This document shows positions 14,109 through 22,781 of a DNA stretch of 64,000 bases, in pieces. A model generated the notes under the pieces. The model searched no databases, was not told the origin of the DNA, and was given only the letters and a program-made list of their open reading frames with translations. The stretch covers positions 1-64,000 of the forward strand of contig VIQV01000007.1 in NCBI GenBank assembly GCA_010206265.1. The letters run 5' to 3'. The DNA comes from Lachnospiraceae bacterium MD329. GTDB lineage: Bacteria; Bacillota; Clostridia; UBA1381. The translations under genes and the position numbers were made by a program. The stretch's first letter is position 1; the number at the start of each line of letters is the position of its first letter.

Positions 14109-15488
14109 ATGCTAAAAGACAGAAAACTCAGAGAGGAATGCGGCGTCTTTGCTATATATGACCCTGAGGGCGACTGTGCCCGCAGTACATATTACGGATT
14201 GTATGCCTTGCAGCACCGCGGTCAGGAGAGCTGCGGAATTGCGGTAAATAACGACCGTAATATTACGCATTATAAAGATATGGGTTTGGTAAGTGATGTT
14301 TTTAATGAGGAAATTCTTACTAAGCTTGACGGTAAAATGGCGGTCGGACACGTCCGTTATTCAACTACCGGTGAAAGTATGCGTGAAAATGCTCAGCCGC
14401 TTGTGCTGAGATACATAAAAGGAAATATTGCGATTGCCCATAATGGTAATCTTGTAAATAAGGACGAGCTTGCCCGTGAGTTAAGCGTTACGGGCGCTAT
14501 TTTTCAGACTACAACAGATACCGAAATGATAGCTTATACAATTGCAAAGGAGCGGTTAAGTTCGGAAAGTGTTGAAGAATCGGTTGAAAAGGCGATAAAT
14601 CATCTTGTCGGCTCGTTCTCGCTTATTGTTATGAGTCCGCAGAAACTTATTGCTGCGCGTGACCCGTGGGGATTTAGACCGCTATGTATGGGAAAGCGCG
14701 GTAAAGCCGTGGTGTTTGCGTCGGAAACGTGCGCGCTTGACAGTGTTGGCGCTGAATTTGTAAGGGATATTGAACCAGGAGAAATTGTGGTTGTAAAGAA
14801 TGGTGAAATTAAGTCTGTAAAGACTCATACCAAGAAGAAACCGCATACAATGTGTATATTTGAATATTTGTATTTTGCGCGTCCCGACAGTATAATTGAA
14901 GGACAGGCGGTTCACGATTCGCGTATGATTGCAGGTAAATATCTCGCGCAGGAATATCCTGCTGACGCTGACGTAGTAATAGCTGTGCCCGATTCGGGTT
15001 TGAGCGCCGCTATGGGATACGCGCAAGAGTCAGGAATACCTTACGGTATGGGTTTTGTGAAAAACAGATATATCGGCAGAACTTTTATTCAGCCGTCGCA
15101 GGCAATGCGCGAAAATTCAGTAAGGATAAAACTAAATGTGCTGAGAAGTACAGTTGAAGGTAAGCGCGTTGTTATGGTAGATGATTCAATTGTCAGAGGT
15201 ACAACCTCGAAAAGAACAGTAAGCTTGTTAAGAAGCTTTGGGGCGAAGGAGGTTCACGTTCGTTCTTCCGCGCCTATGTTTTTGTGGCCGTGCTACTTCG
15301 GAACTGATATTCCGTCGCGTGACCAGCTTGTAGCGCGTAAGTATGATATGAAGGGAATAGGCGAGTTAATAGGCGCTGACAGTATTGGTTTTCTTAGCCT
15401 TGAGGCTCTCGGTAAAATTATTCCGAACGCTAATTGCGGATATTGCAACGGCTGTTTCAGCGGTAAATATCCTGTGGAGATTAAATAG
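14109..15488 (+). CDS. purF: Amidophosphoribosyltransferase PurF
   Basis: 460 residues, first committed step of purine synthesis: PRPP + glutamine to 5-phosphoribosylamine. A 10-residue propeptide precedes Cys11 (E-E-C-G-V-F), the N-terminal nucleophile exposed by processing. The PRPP-binding loop is V-V-M-V-D-D-S-I-V-R-G-T-T. The C-terminal C-G-Y-C-N-G-C fits the oxygen-sensitive [4Fe-4S] cluster of the Bacillus-type enzyme. GAAAGGAG precedes ATG 14109; an upstream ATG at 14070 lacks a ribosome site. It is followed after 26 bp by a paralog in the same direction. Confidence 0.96.
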   Translation: MLKDRKLREECGVFAIYDPEGDCARSTYYGLYALQHRGQESCGIAVNNDRNITHYKDMGLVSDVFNEEILTKLDGKMAVGHVRYSTTGESMRENAQPLVLRYIKGNIAIAHNGNLVNKDELARELSVTGAIFQTTTDTEMIAYTIAKERLSSESVEESVEKAINHLVGSFSLIVMSPQKLIAARDPWGFRPLCMGKRGKAVVFASETCALDSVGAEFVRDIEPGEIVVVKNGEIKSVKTHTKKKPHTMCIFEYLYFARPDSIIEGQAVHDSRMIAGKYLAQEYPADADVVIAVPDSGLSAAMGYAQESGIPYGMGFVKNRYIGRTFIQPSQAMRENSVRIKLNVLRSTVEGKRVVMVDDSIVRGTTSKRTVSLLRSFGAKEVHVRSSAPMFLWPCYFGTDIPSRDQLVARKYDMKGIGELIGADSIGFLSLEALGKIIPNANCGYCNGCFSGKYPVEIK

Positions 15489-15514
15489 TTTTCAGCAAAA
15501 GAAAGGAGCATTAT

Positions 15515-16933
15515 ATGGGAGGAATATTTGGCGTAATATCAAAAAAAGATTGTGTTTTGGATTTATTTTTCGGTATTGATTATCATTCACACCTTGGTAC
15601 AAAACGAGGAGGTATGGTAGTATACGGGGAAAACGGTTTTGACCGTGCTATACATAATATCGAAAATTCACCGTTTCGTACAAAATTTGAACGTGATGTA
15701 AACGAAATGAAAGGTAATTCGGGAATAGGCTGTATTTCCGATAATGAGCCGCAGCCGTTAATTGTGCGTTCGCACCTTGGCAGTTTTGCAATTACAACTG
15801 TCGGACACATATCCAATAAGGACGAACTTTTGGAAATGACATATAATAAGGGTACTCCTCAGTTCCTTGAAATGAGCGGCGGTAACGTAAATCAGACTGA
15901 GCTTGTCGCAGCAATTATAAATCAGGAGGACGATATTGTAAAAGGTATCCGTTTCGCTCAGAGTGTTATAAAAGGCTCTATGAGTATAATGATTCTTACT
16001 GACAAGGGTATATATGCCGCGCGTGACAAGATGGGCAGAACACCTATTATTATAGGTCATAAGAAGGATAGTTTCTGCGCGTCGTTTGAAAGCTTTGCAT
16101 ATTTAAATCTGGGCTATACAGATTATAAAAATCTTGGTCCTGCTGAAATTGTATTTATAACTCAGGAAGGTGTAGAAACAGTTGCGCCTCCTGCAAAAGA
16201 TATGAAAATATGTACGTTTCTCTGGATTTATTATGGTTATCCGACCTCGTGTTATGAGGGAATAAATGTTGAGAATATGCGTTACCGCTGCGGTGAAAAA
16301 CTGGCGGAGCGTGATATGGAGGACGGAAATGTAAAACCTGATATTATTGCAGGTGTGCCTGATTCAGGAATAGCGCACGCAATAGGTTATGCAAATAAGT
16401 CGGGAGTACCTTTTGCAAGACCGTTTATTAAATATACACCGACTTGGCCGCGTTCATTTATGCCGCCGAATCAGTCGCAGAGAAATCTTATAGCAAAAAT
16501 GAAACTGATACCGGTAGAAGAGCTTATTCACGATAAGAGCCTTCTGCTGATTGATGACTCAATAGTACGCGGTACGCAGCTCAGGGAAACGACGGAATTT
16601 TTATATGACAGCGGAGCTAAAGAGGTACATATACGTCCTGCTTGTCCGCCGATTATGTTCGGCTGTAAGTATCTGAATTTCTCACGTTCAACCTCAGAGC
16701 TTGATTTAATAGCACGCAGAATTATAAGAAGGCGTGAGGGGGACGACGTGTCAAAAGAGGTGCTTGAAGATTATGCGAACCCCGAAAGTCAGAATTATAA
16801 GGAAATGATTGATGAAATTTGTAAGGAGCTTAACTTTACGTCATTGCGTTTCCACCGTCTGGACGATATGATTGAGTCAGTCGGACTTCCTGAGTGTCAG
16901 CTTTGTACATACTGCTGGAATGGTAAGGAATAA
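15515..16933 (+). CDS. PurF-like paralog lacking the N-terminal cysteine
   Basis: A 472-residue homologue of PurF over its whole length: glutaminase-like half (1-230), then phosphoribosyltransferase half with PRPP loop L-L-L-I-D-D-S-I-V-R-G-T. The start reads M-G-G-I-F-G where class II amidotransferases have M-C-G-I-F-G, so the glutaminase nucleophile is absent. The C-terminal C-Q-L-C-T-Y-C motif remains. Similar M-G-G-F-F-G-type paralogs are widespread in gut Firmicutes and Bacteroidetes under the purF name, with no clear role. It may use ammonia directly, regulate PurF or form a heteromer with it. Start fixed by AAAGGAG. Confidence 0.88.
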   Translation: MGGIFGVISKKDCVLDLFFGIDYHSHLGTKRGGMVVYGENGFDRAIHNIENSPFRTKFERDVNEMKGNSGIGCISDNEPQPLIVRSHLGSFAITTVGHISNKDELLEMTYNKGTPQFLEMSGGNVNQTELVAAIINQEDDIVKGIRFAQSVIKGSMSIMILTDKGIYAARDKMGRTPIIIGHKKDSFCASFESFAYLNLGYTDYKNLGPAEIVFITQEGVETVAPPAKDMKICTFLWIYYGYPTSCYEGINVENMRYRCGEKLAERDMEDGNVKPDIIAGVPDSGIAHAIGYANKSGVPFARPFIKYTPTWPRSFMPPNQSQRNLIAKMKLIPVEELIHDKSLLLIDDSIVRGTQLRETTEFLYDSGAKEVHIRPACPPIMFGCKYLNFSRSTSELDLIARRIIRRREGDDVSKEVLEDYANPESQNYKEMIDEICKELNFTSLRFHRLDDMIESVGLPECQLCTYCWNGKE

Positions 16934-16935
16934 TA

Positions 16936-16969
16936 AATTAAAAAAGAGCCGAATGGCTCTTTTTTAATT
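16936..16969. terminator. Bidirectional terminator
   Basis: AAAAAAGAGCC (16940-16950) / GGCTCTTTTTT (16955-16965), GAAT loop, between the convergent purF paralog and glycosyltransferase genes. Confidence 0.88.
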
Positions 16970-18247
16970 GAAATTTTTAGTTTTTTCTTTGTTCTGTTCA
17001 ATCTTGTTTGCGCTAACGCTCGGACCGTGATGACGCGTCGGCTCCCATTCGACATTTTTAAATATTGCCACAATTGAAATTGGTGCGTATGTAAACAAAA
17101 ACAGTGGGAAAGTGAAAAGATATTTGACCTTTTTCCACGCGCTTGTATGGATACGTTTATTCTCTGTAAGCAGGGTTATAAATCCCATAAGGAACATCAT
17201 AACATATGCGCCGAGTACCCATTGACCAAGTGAAACGGCGATTGATACCCATTCTTCACCCTGTATAACACCGACGGTAATTGCTGCGGCATTTATGATA
17301 CATATAAGCAGTGTCATAAAAATTGACGGAAAAATAGTCATAGTCATATCATAACAAGTAAAACGATTTGTCTTAAAACCTGTTCCGATAAGGCGGAAAC
17401 CATATTTTTTAAACACCTGTAAAAATCCGCGCGCCCATCTCAAACGCTGTGTCCAAGACTGTTTAAAAGTCTGGGGCTGTTCGTCATAAAGGATTGCGTC
17501 ACTGCAATATGCGATTTTTTCACCTGCCATAGAATTTGCAATTGAGAACTCTATGTCCTCTGTAAGCAGGAAGTATTTCCAGCCGCCTATACGCTCAATA
17601 ACTTCACGATGTACAAGAAATCCCGTACCCGAAATCGCACAGCCGTTGCCTAAAAGCATTCTTGAATGATTAAGGAATTTTGATTCCCTTATGTACCATA
17701 GCGCATAACCTGCCGTTATCCAGTTTGTTCCGTAATTTGTTGAGTTTCTGTAACTGGTTATAATTCTGTGACCGTCCGAGAAGGTGCGGTTCATAGCGCT
17801 TATGTAGTTCGTATCAAGGATATTATCTGCGTCAAATACAAAAAAACCGTCGTAAAAATCCTTTCCGTGTTCTTTTGTTATACGGTGCAGAGCGAAGTCA
17901 AGCGCATAACCTTTGCCGACCTTCTGCATATCGTTTCTTATAAACACATTGGCACCTGCTTTTTCTGCCTCTCCTGCTGTGTTATCGGTACAGTTGTCTG
18001 CAATAACATATATATCAATTAAATCCTGCGGGTAATCTTGATGGTGGATTGAATCAACAAGCGTTGCAATGACATTTTCCTCATTCCTTGCGGAAATAAG
18101 AACTGCAAATCTGTGCATTTTTGTTTCCTTATGAGGTTTATCCTTTTTAACAAAAGGCACGACAAAATATATAAGCTGATAAAAATACAGCACAAAAAAT
18201 ATTGTACCGACAATAAAGTCGATATTTTTAACTGTTTCTATAATCAT
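16964..18247 (-). CDS. Membrane GT2-family glycosyltransferase, copy A
   Basis: 427 residues. One N-terminal helix, a cytoplasmic GT-A domain (about 45-290) and three or four C-terminal helices, as in processive or polysaccharide-synthesising GT2 enzymes. Motifs: I-S-A-R-N-E-E-N-V-I, A-D-N-C-T-D-N-T, the metal-binding F-D-A-D-N, the catalytic-base region L-T-E-D-I-E-F and Q-R-L-R-W-A-R-G (QxxRW). The donor and product are unknown; a cell-surface glycan is likely. It is a close paralog of the gene at 18329-19615, and its own promoter lies in the 81-bp gap. Confidence 0.88.
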   Translation of the reverse strand: MIIETVKNIDFIVGTIFFVLYFYQLIYFVVPFVKKDKPHKETKMHRFAVLISARNEENVIATLVDSIHHQDYPQDLIDIYVIADNCTDNTAGEAEKAGANVFIRNDMQKVGKGYALDFALHRITKEHGKDFYDGFFVFDADNILDTNYISAMNRTFSDGHRIITSYRNSTNYGTNWITAGYALWYIRESKFLNHSRMLLGNGCAISGTGFLVHREVIERIGGWKYFLLTEDIEFSIANSMAGEKIAYCSDAILYDEQPQTFKQSWTQRLRWARGFLQVFKKYGFRLIGTGFKTNRFTCYDMTMTIFPSIFMTLLICIINAAAITVGVIQGEEWVSIAVSLGQWVLGAYVMMFLMGFITLLTENKRIHTSAWKKVKYLFTFPLFLFTYAPISIVAIFKNVEWEPTRHHGPSVSANKIEQNKEKTKNFN

Positions 18248-18294
18248 TTAATTCCCCTCTGAAATTCCTTCCTTGTATATCCCCTTGAATAAAT

Positions 18295-18323
18295 ATATTA
18301 TCACAAATAATCGGTTAAGTCAA
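18295..18323 (-). promoter_or_regulatory. Promoter for glycosyltransferase copy A
   Basis: On the minus strand: TTGACT (18323-18318), 17-bp spacer, TAATAT (18300-18295) with TG one base before it. Confidence 0.65.
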
Positions 18324-18328
18324 TGATG

Positions 18329-19615
18329 TTACATCAGTTTTTCGATATCCTCCATTGTAACAGCCCGCGTATGTTCAGTATGAGCCCATTCTGTTTTATT
18401 TTTTTCTATAAGTCCCTGTATAGCTATAGGAATCCAAGTAAAATTATAAATAAGACAGGTAAAATAGTAAAAAATCATTTTAAGCGATATTTCACGGCGT
18501 TCATACCATATTACAAATGGTGTATAAAGCAGCTGTGTAACGGCTATTATATTCCATACGGTTGTCCATACGGCTGATTCAGGGAACAGATAAGCAAGCT
18601 GAATGAATCCTAAATCACCGTCAGGAAAAAATGTTTGTGTATATGCAAAAAATGTTATAATACCTGTTGCAATTATCCGTATCGGCTGTACAAGATATAC
18701 GGCGCAGTCTATACAGCTCAGATGTTTTTCACGCACTCCCTTTTTTATAAGCGGGAAAAAATAGCGTGAGGCAACGTCGCAGTGCCCCCGCATCCAACGT
18801 ACTCTCTGACGCCAAGATTGTTTTAAGGTAATAGGTTTTTCATCATAAACCTTTGCGCCGTATGCAAAAGCGACCTTTTCACCGTTAAGCGACAGTTTCA
18901 TTGTAAATTCCATATCCTCGGTAAGGCACGTTGCACCCCAGCCGAGTTGTTTCAGCGTATCAAGTGCAAGAATAAATCCCGTACCGCTTAATTCGCAGCA
19001 CATATCTAAATTATGTCTTGCCTGCTGAAAAATGCGGTTTACTGTCCAGAAACAATAAGAATATGCCGCGCTTATCCAAGAATCATACGGATTTTTGCTG
19101 TCAAGAAAACCCTGAACAGCCTTGTATCCCTGATTGGCTTTTTTATTCATTTCAATAAGAAATCGTTTATCAACGAGGTTATCTGCGTCAAAAACAGAGA
19201 TATAATCATATCCCTGCTCATTATCATACAGCTTTTCGAAAAGCCATTCAAGCGCATAACCCTTACCGCGCAGTGAAGGATTATTTCGCTCAAGCACTGT
19301 TGCTCCGGCTTTTTGTGCCTCTGCTGCCGTGTTATCTGTACAGTTATCGGCTATTACCAGAATATCGTATTTATTGCGTGGATAGTCAAGAGCGTTAAGC
19401 GAACTAACCATATTGGCAATTACTTTTTCTTCATTATGCGCTGAAATTATAAGCGCAAATTTATGCGTCTTGTCTGTTATACAGGCGCGTTCCCGTTCGG
19501 GAAGAAAGCCTGCAAGTCCTACCGCTAAATAGTAAATTCCGATTGACAGCGAAAATAACTGCAGCAATATGCTTATCACTGTCAAAAGAATACTTCCGTC
19601 CGGCACAATAATCAC
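18329..19615 (-). CDS. Membrane GT2-family glycosyltransferase, copy B
   Basis: 428 residues with the same architecture as its downstream neighbour: N-terminal helix, GT-A domain with I-S-A-H-N-E-E-K-V-I, A-D-N-C-T-D-N-T and F-D-A-D-N, the L-T-E-D-M-E-F segment, then Q-R-V-R-W-M-R-G and C-terminal membrane helices. The two copies probably arose by tandem duplication and could act in one pathway. No flippase, polymerase or synthase accessory subunit (such as a c-di-GMP-binding PilZ domain) is encoded nearby. Confidence 0.88.
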   Translation of the reverse strand: MIIVPDGSILLTVISILLQLFSLSIGIYYLAVGLAGFLPERERACITDKTHKFALIISAHNEEKVIANMVSSLNALDYPRNKYDILVIADNCTDNTAAEAQKAGATVLERNNPSLRGKGYALEWLFEKLYDNEQGYDYISVFDADNLVDKRFLIEMNKKANQGYKAVQGFLDSKNPYDSWISAAYSYCFWTVNRIFQQARHNLDMCCELSGTGFILALDTLKQLGWGATCLTEDMEFTMKLSLNGEKVAFAYGAKVYDEKPITLKQSWRQRVRWMRGHCDVASRYFFPLIKKGVREKHLSCIDCAVYLVQPIRIIATGIITFFAYTQTFFPDGDLGFIQLAYLFPESAVWTTVWNIIAVTQLLYTPFVIWYERREISLKMIFYYFTCLIYNFTWIPIAIQGLIEKNKTEWAHTEHTRAVTMEDIEKLM

Positions 19616-19631
19616 CTCTGTTACAACATAT

Positions 19632-19660
19632 ATTCTACTATCTTTATTTCAAAAAAGCAA
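19632..19660 (-). promoter_or_regulatory. Promoter for glycosyltransferase copy B
   Basis: On the minus strand: TTGCTT (19660-19655), 17-bp spacer, TAGAAT (19637-19632). Confidence 0.55.
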
Positions 19661-19715
19661 TATGTTTATGTGATTTTTTTCAAAATTTAGAATTCCTTAA
19701 TATTTGCGTCGGATT

Positions 19716-19877
19716 TTATCTGCACGGAACAGATGAAATTATAATATACAAAAGCGCGCATATAATAGTAATCATAGAGAAAAATACTGCAAGCGAGCCG
19801 AACAGACGGCTTTGACGCTTGCGGCGGCGGTAACTTGTTACTGCTATTGACAGACTGTTTCTTTCGTATTGTGTCAT
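19716..19877 (-). CDS. 53-residue basic single-helix membrane peptide
   Basis: A small ORF in the otherwise empty gap between the glycosyltransferase and the Clp gene. The N-terminal half is strongly basic (S-Y-R-R-R-K-R-Q-S-R) and the C-terminal half forms one hydrophobic helix (S-L-A-V-F-F-S-M-I-T-I-I ... L-L-Y-I-I-I-S), predicting N-in topology. AAAAAAGGACG lies upstream of the ATG at 19877. The charge pattern and ribosome site argue for a real gene. No family recognised. Confidence 0.5.
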   Translation of the reverse strand: MTQYERNSLSIAVTSYRRRKRQSRLFGSLAVFFSMITIICALLYIIISSVPCR

Positions 19878-19995
19878 ATGTATACTCGTCCTTTTTTAAA
19901 ATTTATTGTAGTAATTATATATATGCGGTTAATTTACAAATTATTCCAATTATTTTTTAAATAATGAAATATTTGTAAACATATCAAAAAAAGGG

Positions 19996-20024
19996 TTTTA
20001 AAATGCGGTATTATATGGTACAAT
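19996..20024 (+). promoter_or_regulatory. Extended -10 promoter for the Clp ATPase gene
   Basis: TGGTACAAT (-10 at 20019-20024) with only a weak T-rich -35 region. I see no clear CtsR heptad repeats or CIRCE element between here and the start codon. Confidence 0.5.
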
Positions 20025-20110
20025 GGGTATATTACAGTGTAATGATATGAATTATTGGGTGTACGTTTTTTATCGTAAACAATAATTTATCAAAATAGAA
20101 GGGGAAAAGA

Positions 20111-22465
20111 ATGATTAGTTTATGTTCAAAATGTAAAAAGAACCCTGCGGTTTTTTATATTACAAAAATGGAGGGCGATAAGACAAGCAGTGAAGGTTTG
20201 TGTCTTAGCTGTGCGAAAGAGCTTGGTATTGCGCCTTTAAATAAAATGATTGAAAGCTTTGGAGTAACTGATGATGAGTTGGATAATCTGAATGATCAGA
20301 TGTCAGATTTTATGGAAAGTCTTGAAGGGTTTGACGATATCGGAGATGACCCTATGGAGATAATGGAGCAGCTTTCGGGAGGAGAGGACGACGAGGGAGG
20401 CGCGGCAACAGCACCGCTTGACATATTTAAAGAATTTTTCTCAAATCTGCCTGTTCCAAAACCTTCTGACGAGGAAGGGGAAATCTCTCCAAATACTAAT
20501 AAAAAGGATAAATCTGACAAAGCCGATAAAAAGAAATCAAAGAAGAAACAGAAGAAAACAATGCTTGACACTTATGGTACAAATCTTACTGAAATGGCGG
20601 CAAACGGAAAAGTGGACAGGGTTGTAAACCGCAGTGCGGAGATTGAAAGGGTAGTACAGATTTTAAACAGACGTTCGAAGAACAATCCCGTTCTTCTTGG
20701 TGAACCGGGAGTTGGCAAGACCGCTGTGGCTGAGGGATTGGCGTGCAGAATTTTTGAGAGAAATGTGCCGCCTAAACTTTTCGACTATCAGTTATATCTG
20801 CTTGATTTTACGGCATTGGTGGCAGGTACGCAATTTAGAGGTCAGTTTGAGGCAAGACTGAAAAATCTTTTAAATGAGGCAAGCGAGCGCGGAAACGTAA
20901 TACTTGTAATTGATGAAATACACAATATAGTTGCGGCAGGTGACGCCGAAGGCGCTATGAGCGCGGCAAATATTTTAAAACCTGCTCTGGCAAGAGGTGA
21001 AATACAGATTATCGGCGCGACTACGCTTACCGAGTACAGAAAACATATAGAAAAAGATTCGGCGCTTGAACGCCGTTTCCAGCCCGTGCTGATTGATGAA
21101 CCGTCGGTAGCAGAGAGCATTGAAATATTAAACGGTATAAAGGATTATTATGAGGAATATCATAGCGTAAAGATTTCTCCGGAAATAATTGAACAGGCAG
21201 TGAAGATGTCGGAGCGTTACATTACCGACAGATTTCTTCCTGATAAGGCTATAGACGTTATTGACGAGGCAGGTTCAAAGGTTAATCTTAAAAATAAAGC
21301 GCTGTATGATGTGAGAGTGCTTAATGACAGACTGGTACTGATAGATGAAGATATTGAAAATGCTACCGAAGAAAACGATTTTGAAACAATCGCTAATTTA
21401 AAGGTTGAAAAGCTGAAAATTGAAGAGGATATCAAAAAAGCTGAAATTGAATCAAGAAAATCTAAAATTACTTTTGACGATATTGCGTCGGTAATTGAAA
21501 GCTGGACAAAAATACCTGTACACCGTCTTACAGAGGACGAGGCGACAAAGCTGCTTAATCTGGAGAGCCGTATACACGAACGTGTTGTCGGGCAGAATGA
21601 CGCGGTTGAGGCGGTTTCGCGCGCGATAAGACGCGGAAGAGCGGATATTACAGCGCGTAAACGTCCTGTTTCGTTTATTTTTGCAGGTCCTACGGGCGTT
21701 GGTAAAACAGAGCTTGTCAAAACAATTGCTGAGGTTATGTTTGATAATGAGGAAGCTCTTATAAGAATTGATATGTCGGAGTATATGGAGAAACACTCAG
21801 TGTCAAAGCTTATCGGGTCACCTCCGGGATATGTCGGATATGACGACGCAGGTCAGCTTACGGAAAAGGTAAGGCGTAAACCGTATTCTGTAATACTGCT
21901 TGACGAAATTGAAAAGGCTCACCCCGAAGTCTTTAATCTGTTCCTGCAAATTCTTGACGACGGCAGAATTGCAGACAGTCACGGTAAAATAGTTAATTTT
22001 GAAAACACTATTATAATAATGACTACCAATGCAGGCTCGGAATTTAAGTCTGCTGCCGCAGGCTTTAATTCGAATGATGAGGTGACGCTTGCAGACAACG
22101 TTGACAAGAGTTTAAAGCAGTTCTTCAAGCCTGAGTTTTTAAACAGAATTGACGATATTGTAACATTTAAACCGCTTTCAAAGGACGAATTAAGACAGAT
22201 TATTGACCTTCTGTTAAAAGATATAGTAACCCGTATTACCGAAAAGGGAGCAAAACTCAATATAACCGACGCGGCTAAGGAGGTTATACTGGAGAAGGGT
22301 TATGATAAGAAATATGGCGCAAGACCTTTAAAACGCGCTCTGCAAAAGCAGCTTGAAGATAAGCTGTCGCAGTTGTCGCTGACAGGACAGATTAAGAACG
22401 GAACTGTGATTACTGCTGACAAGGGCAGTGACGGTCTTACTGTAACGGCTGAAAATTTAGCATAA
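20111..22465 (+). CDS. ClpE-like ATP-dependent unfoldase with N-terminal zinc finger
   Basis: 784 residues. A four-cysteine zinc finger (C5-x2-C8 ... C31-x2-C34) replaces the usual Clp N-domain, as in ClpE. A low-complexity acidic then Lys-rich linker (about 60-155) follows. AAA-1 has Walker A G-E-P-G-V-G-K-T; a UVR-like coiled middle segment lies near 405-450; AAA-2 has G-P-T-G-V-G-K-T and sensor regions. A-G-F in the second AAA domain is at the position of the ClpP-contact loop. It should unfold damaged proteins for ClpP. No clpP, mcsA/B or ctsR is adjacent. AAGGGG precedes the ATG. Confidence 0.85.
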   Translation: MISLCSKCKKNPAVFYITKMEGDKTSSEGLCLSCAKELGIAPLNKMIESFGVTDDELDNLNDQMSDFMESLEGFDDIGDDPMEIMEQLSGGEDDEGGAATAPLDIFKEFFSNLPVPKPSDEEGEISPNTNKKDKSDKADKKKSKKKQKKTMLDTYGTNLTEMAANGKVDRVVNRSAEIERVVQILNRRSKNNPVLLGEPGVGKTAVAEGLACRIFERNVPPKLFDYQLYLLDFTALVAGTQFRGQFEARLKNLLNEASERGNVILVIDEIHNIVAAGDAEGAMSAANILKPALARGEIQIIGATTLTEYRKHIEKDSALERRFQPVLIDEPSVAESIEILNGIKDYYEEYHSVKISPEIIEQAVKMSERYITDRFLPDKAIDVIDEAGSKVNLKNKALYDVRVLNDRLVLIDEDIENATEENDFETIANLKVEKLKIEEDIKKAEIESRKSKITFDDIASVIESWTKIPVHRLTEDEATKLLNLESRIHERVVGQNDAVEAVSRAIRRGRADITARKRPVSFIFAGPTGVGKTELVKTIAEVMFDNEEALIRIDMSEYMEKHSVSKLIGSPPGYVGYDDAGQLTEKVRRKPYSVILLDEIEKAHPEVFNLFLQILDDGRIADSHGKIVNFENTIIIMTTNAGSEFKSAAAGFNSNDEVTLADNVDKSLKQFFKPEFLNRIDDIVTFKPLSKDELRQIIDLLLKDIVTRITEKGAKLNITDAAKEVILEKGYDKKYGARPLKRALQKQLEDKLSQLSLTGQIKNGTVITADKGSDGLTVTAENLA

Positions 22466-22545
22466 TTTTCCTGTGATATTTTTACGTTCTGTGCAGATAC
22501 TATTTGTATACCGCATATGCGGAATATCAGATGGAGGTAAATATT

Positions 22546-22722
22546 ATGGGATGCGATAATTGCAAAGAAAACAAGAGCATTAAGTGTACTGTAACTCAGT
22601 GTGCGAATCACTGTGATACAGCAGACTACTGCTCACTTTCAACAATTCAGGTAGGTACACACGAAGCTAATCCTACAATGGTAGAGTGTACAGATTGTAC
22701 CTCTTTCCAGTTAAAGAAATAA
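22546..22722 (+). CDS. DUF1540 small cysteine-rich protein
   Basis: 58 residues with eight cysteines in the DUF1540 spacing (M-G-C-D-N-C ... K-C-T-V-T-Q-C-A-N-H ... Y-C-S-L-S-T-I-Q-V-G ... V-E-C-T-D-C-T-S-F). The family is widespread in Clostridia, probably binds metal, and has no established function. A GGAGG ribosome site precedes the ATG and a terminator follows. Confidence 0.9.
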   Translation: MGCDNCKENKSIKCTVTQCANHCDTADYCSLSTIQVGTHEANPTMVECTDCTSFQLKK

Positions 22723-22740
22723 TCACACATTCAGAACCCT

Positions 22741-22770
22741 AAAAAAGCAGGCATTGTCCTGCTTTTTACA
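22741..22770 (+). terminator. Intrinsic terminator after DUF1540 gene
   Basis: AAAAAGCAGG / CCTGCTTTTT with a 6-nt loop (22742-22767). Confidence 0.8.
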
Positions 22771-22781
22771 TAATTAAAGAT

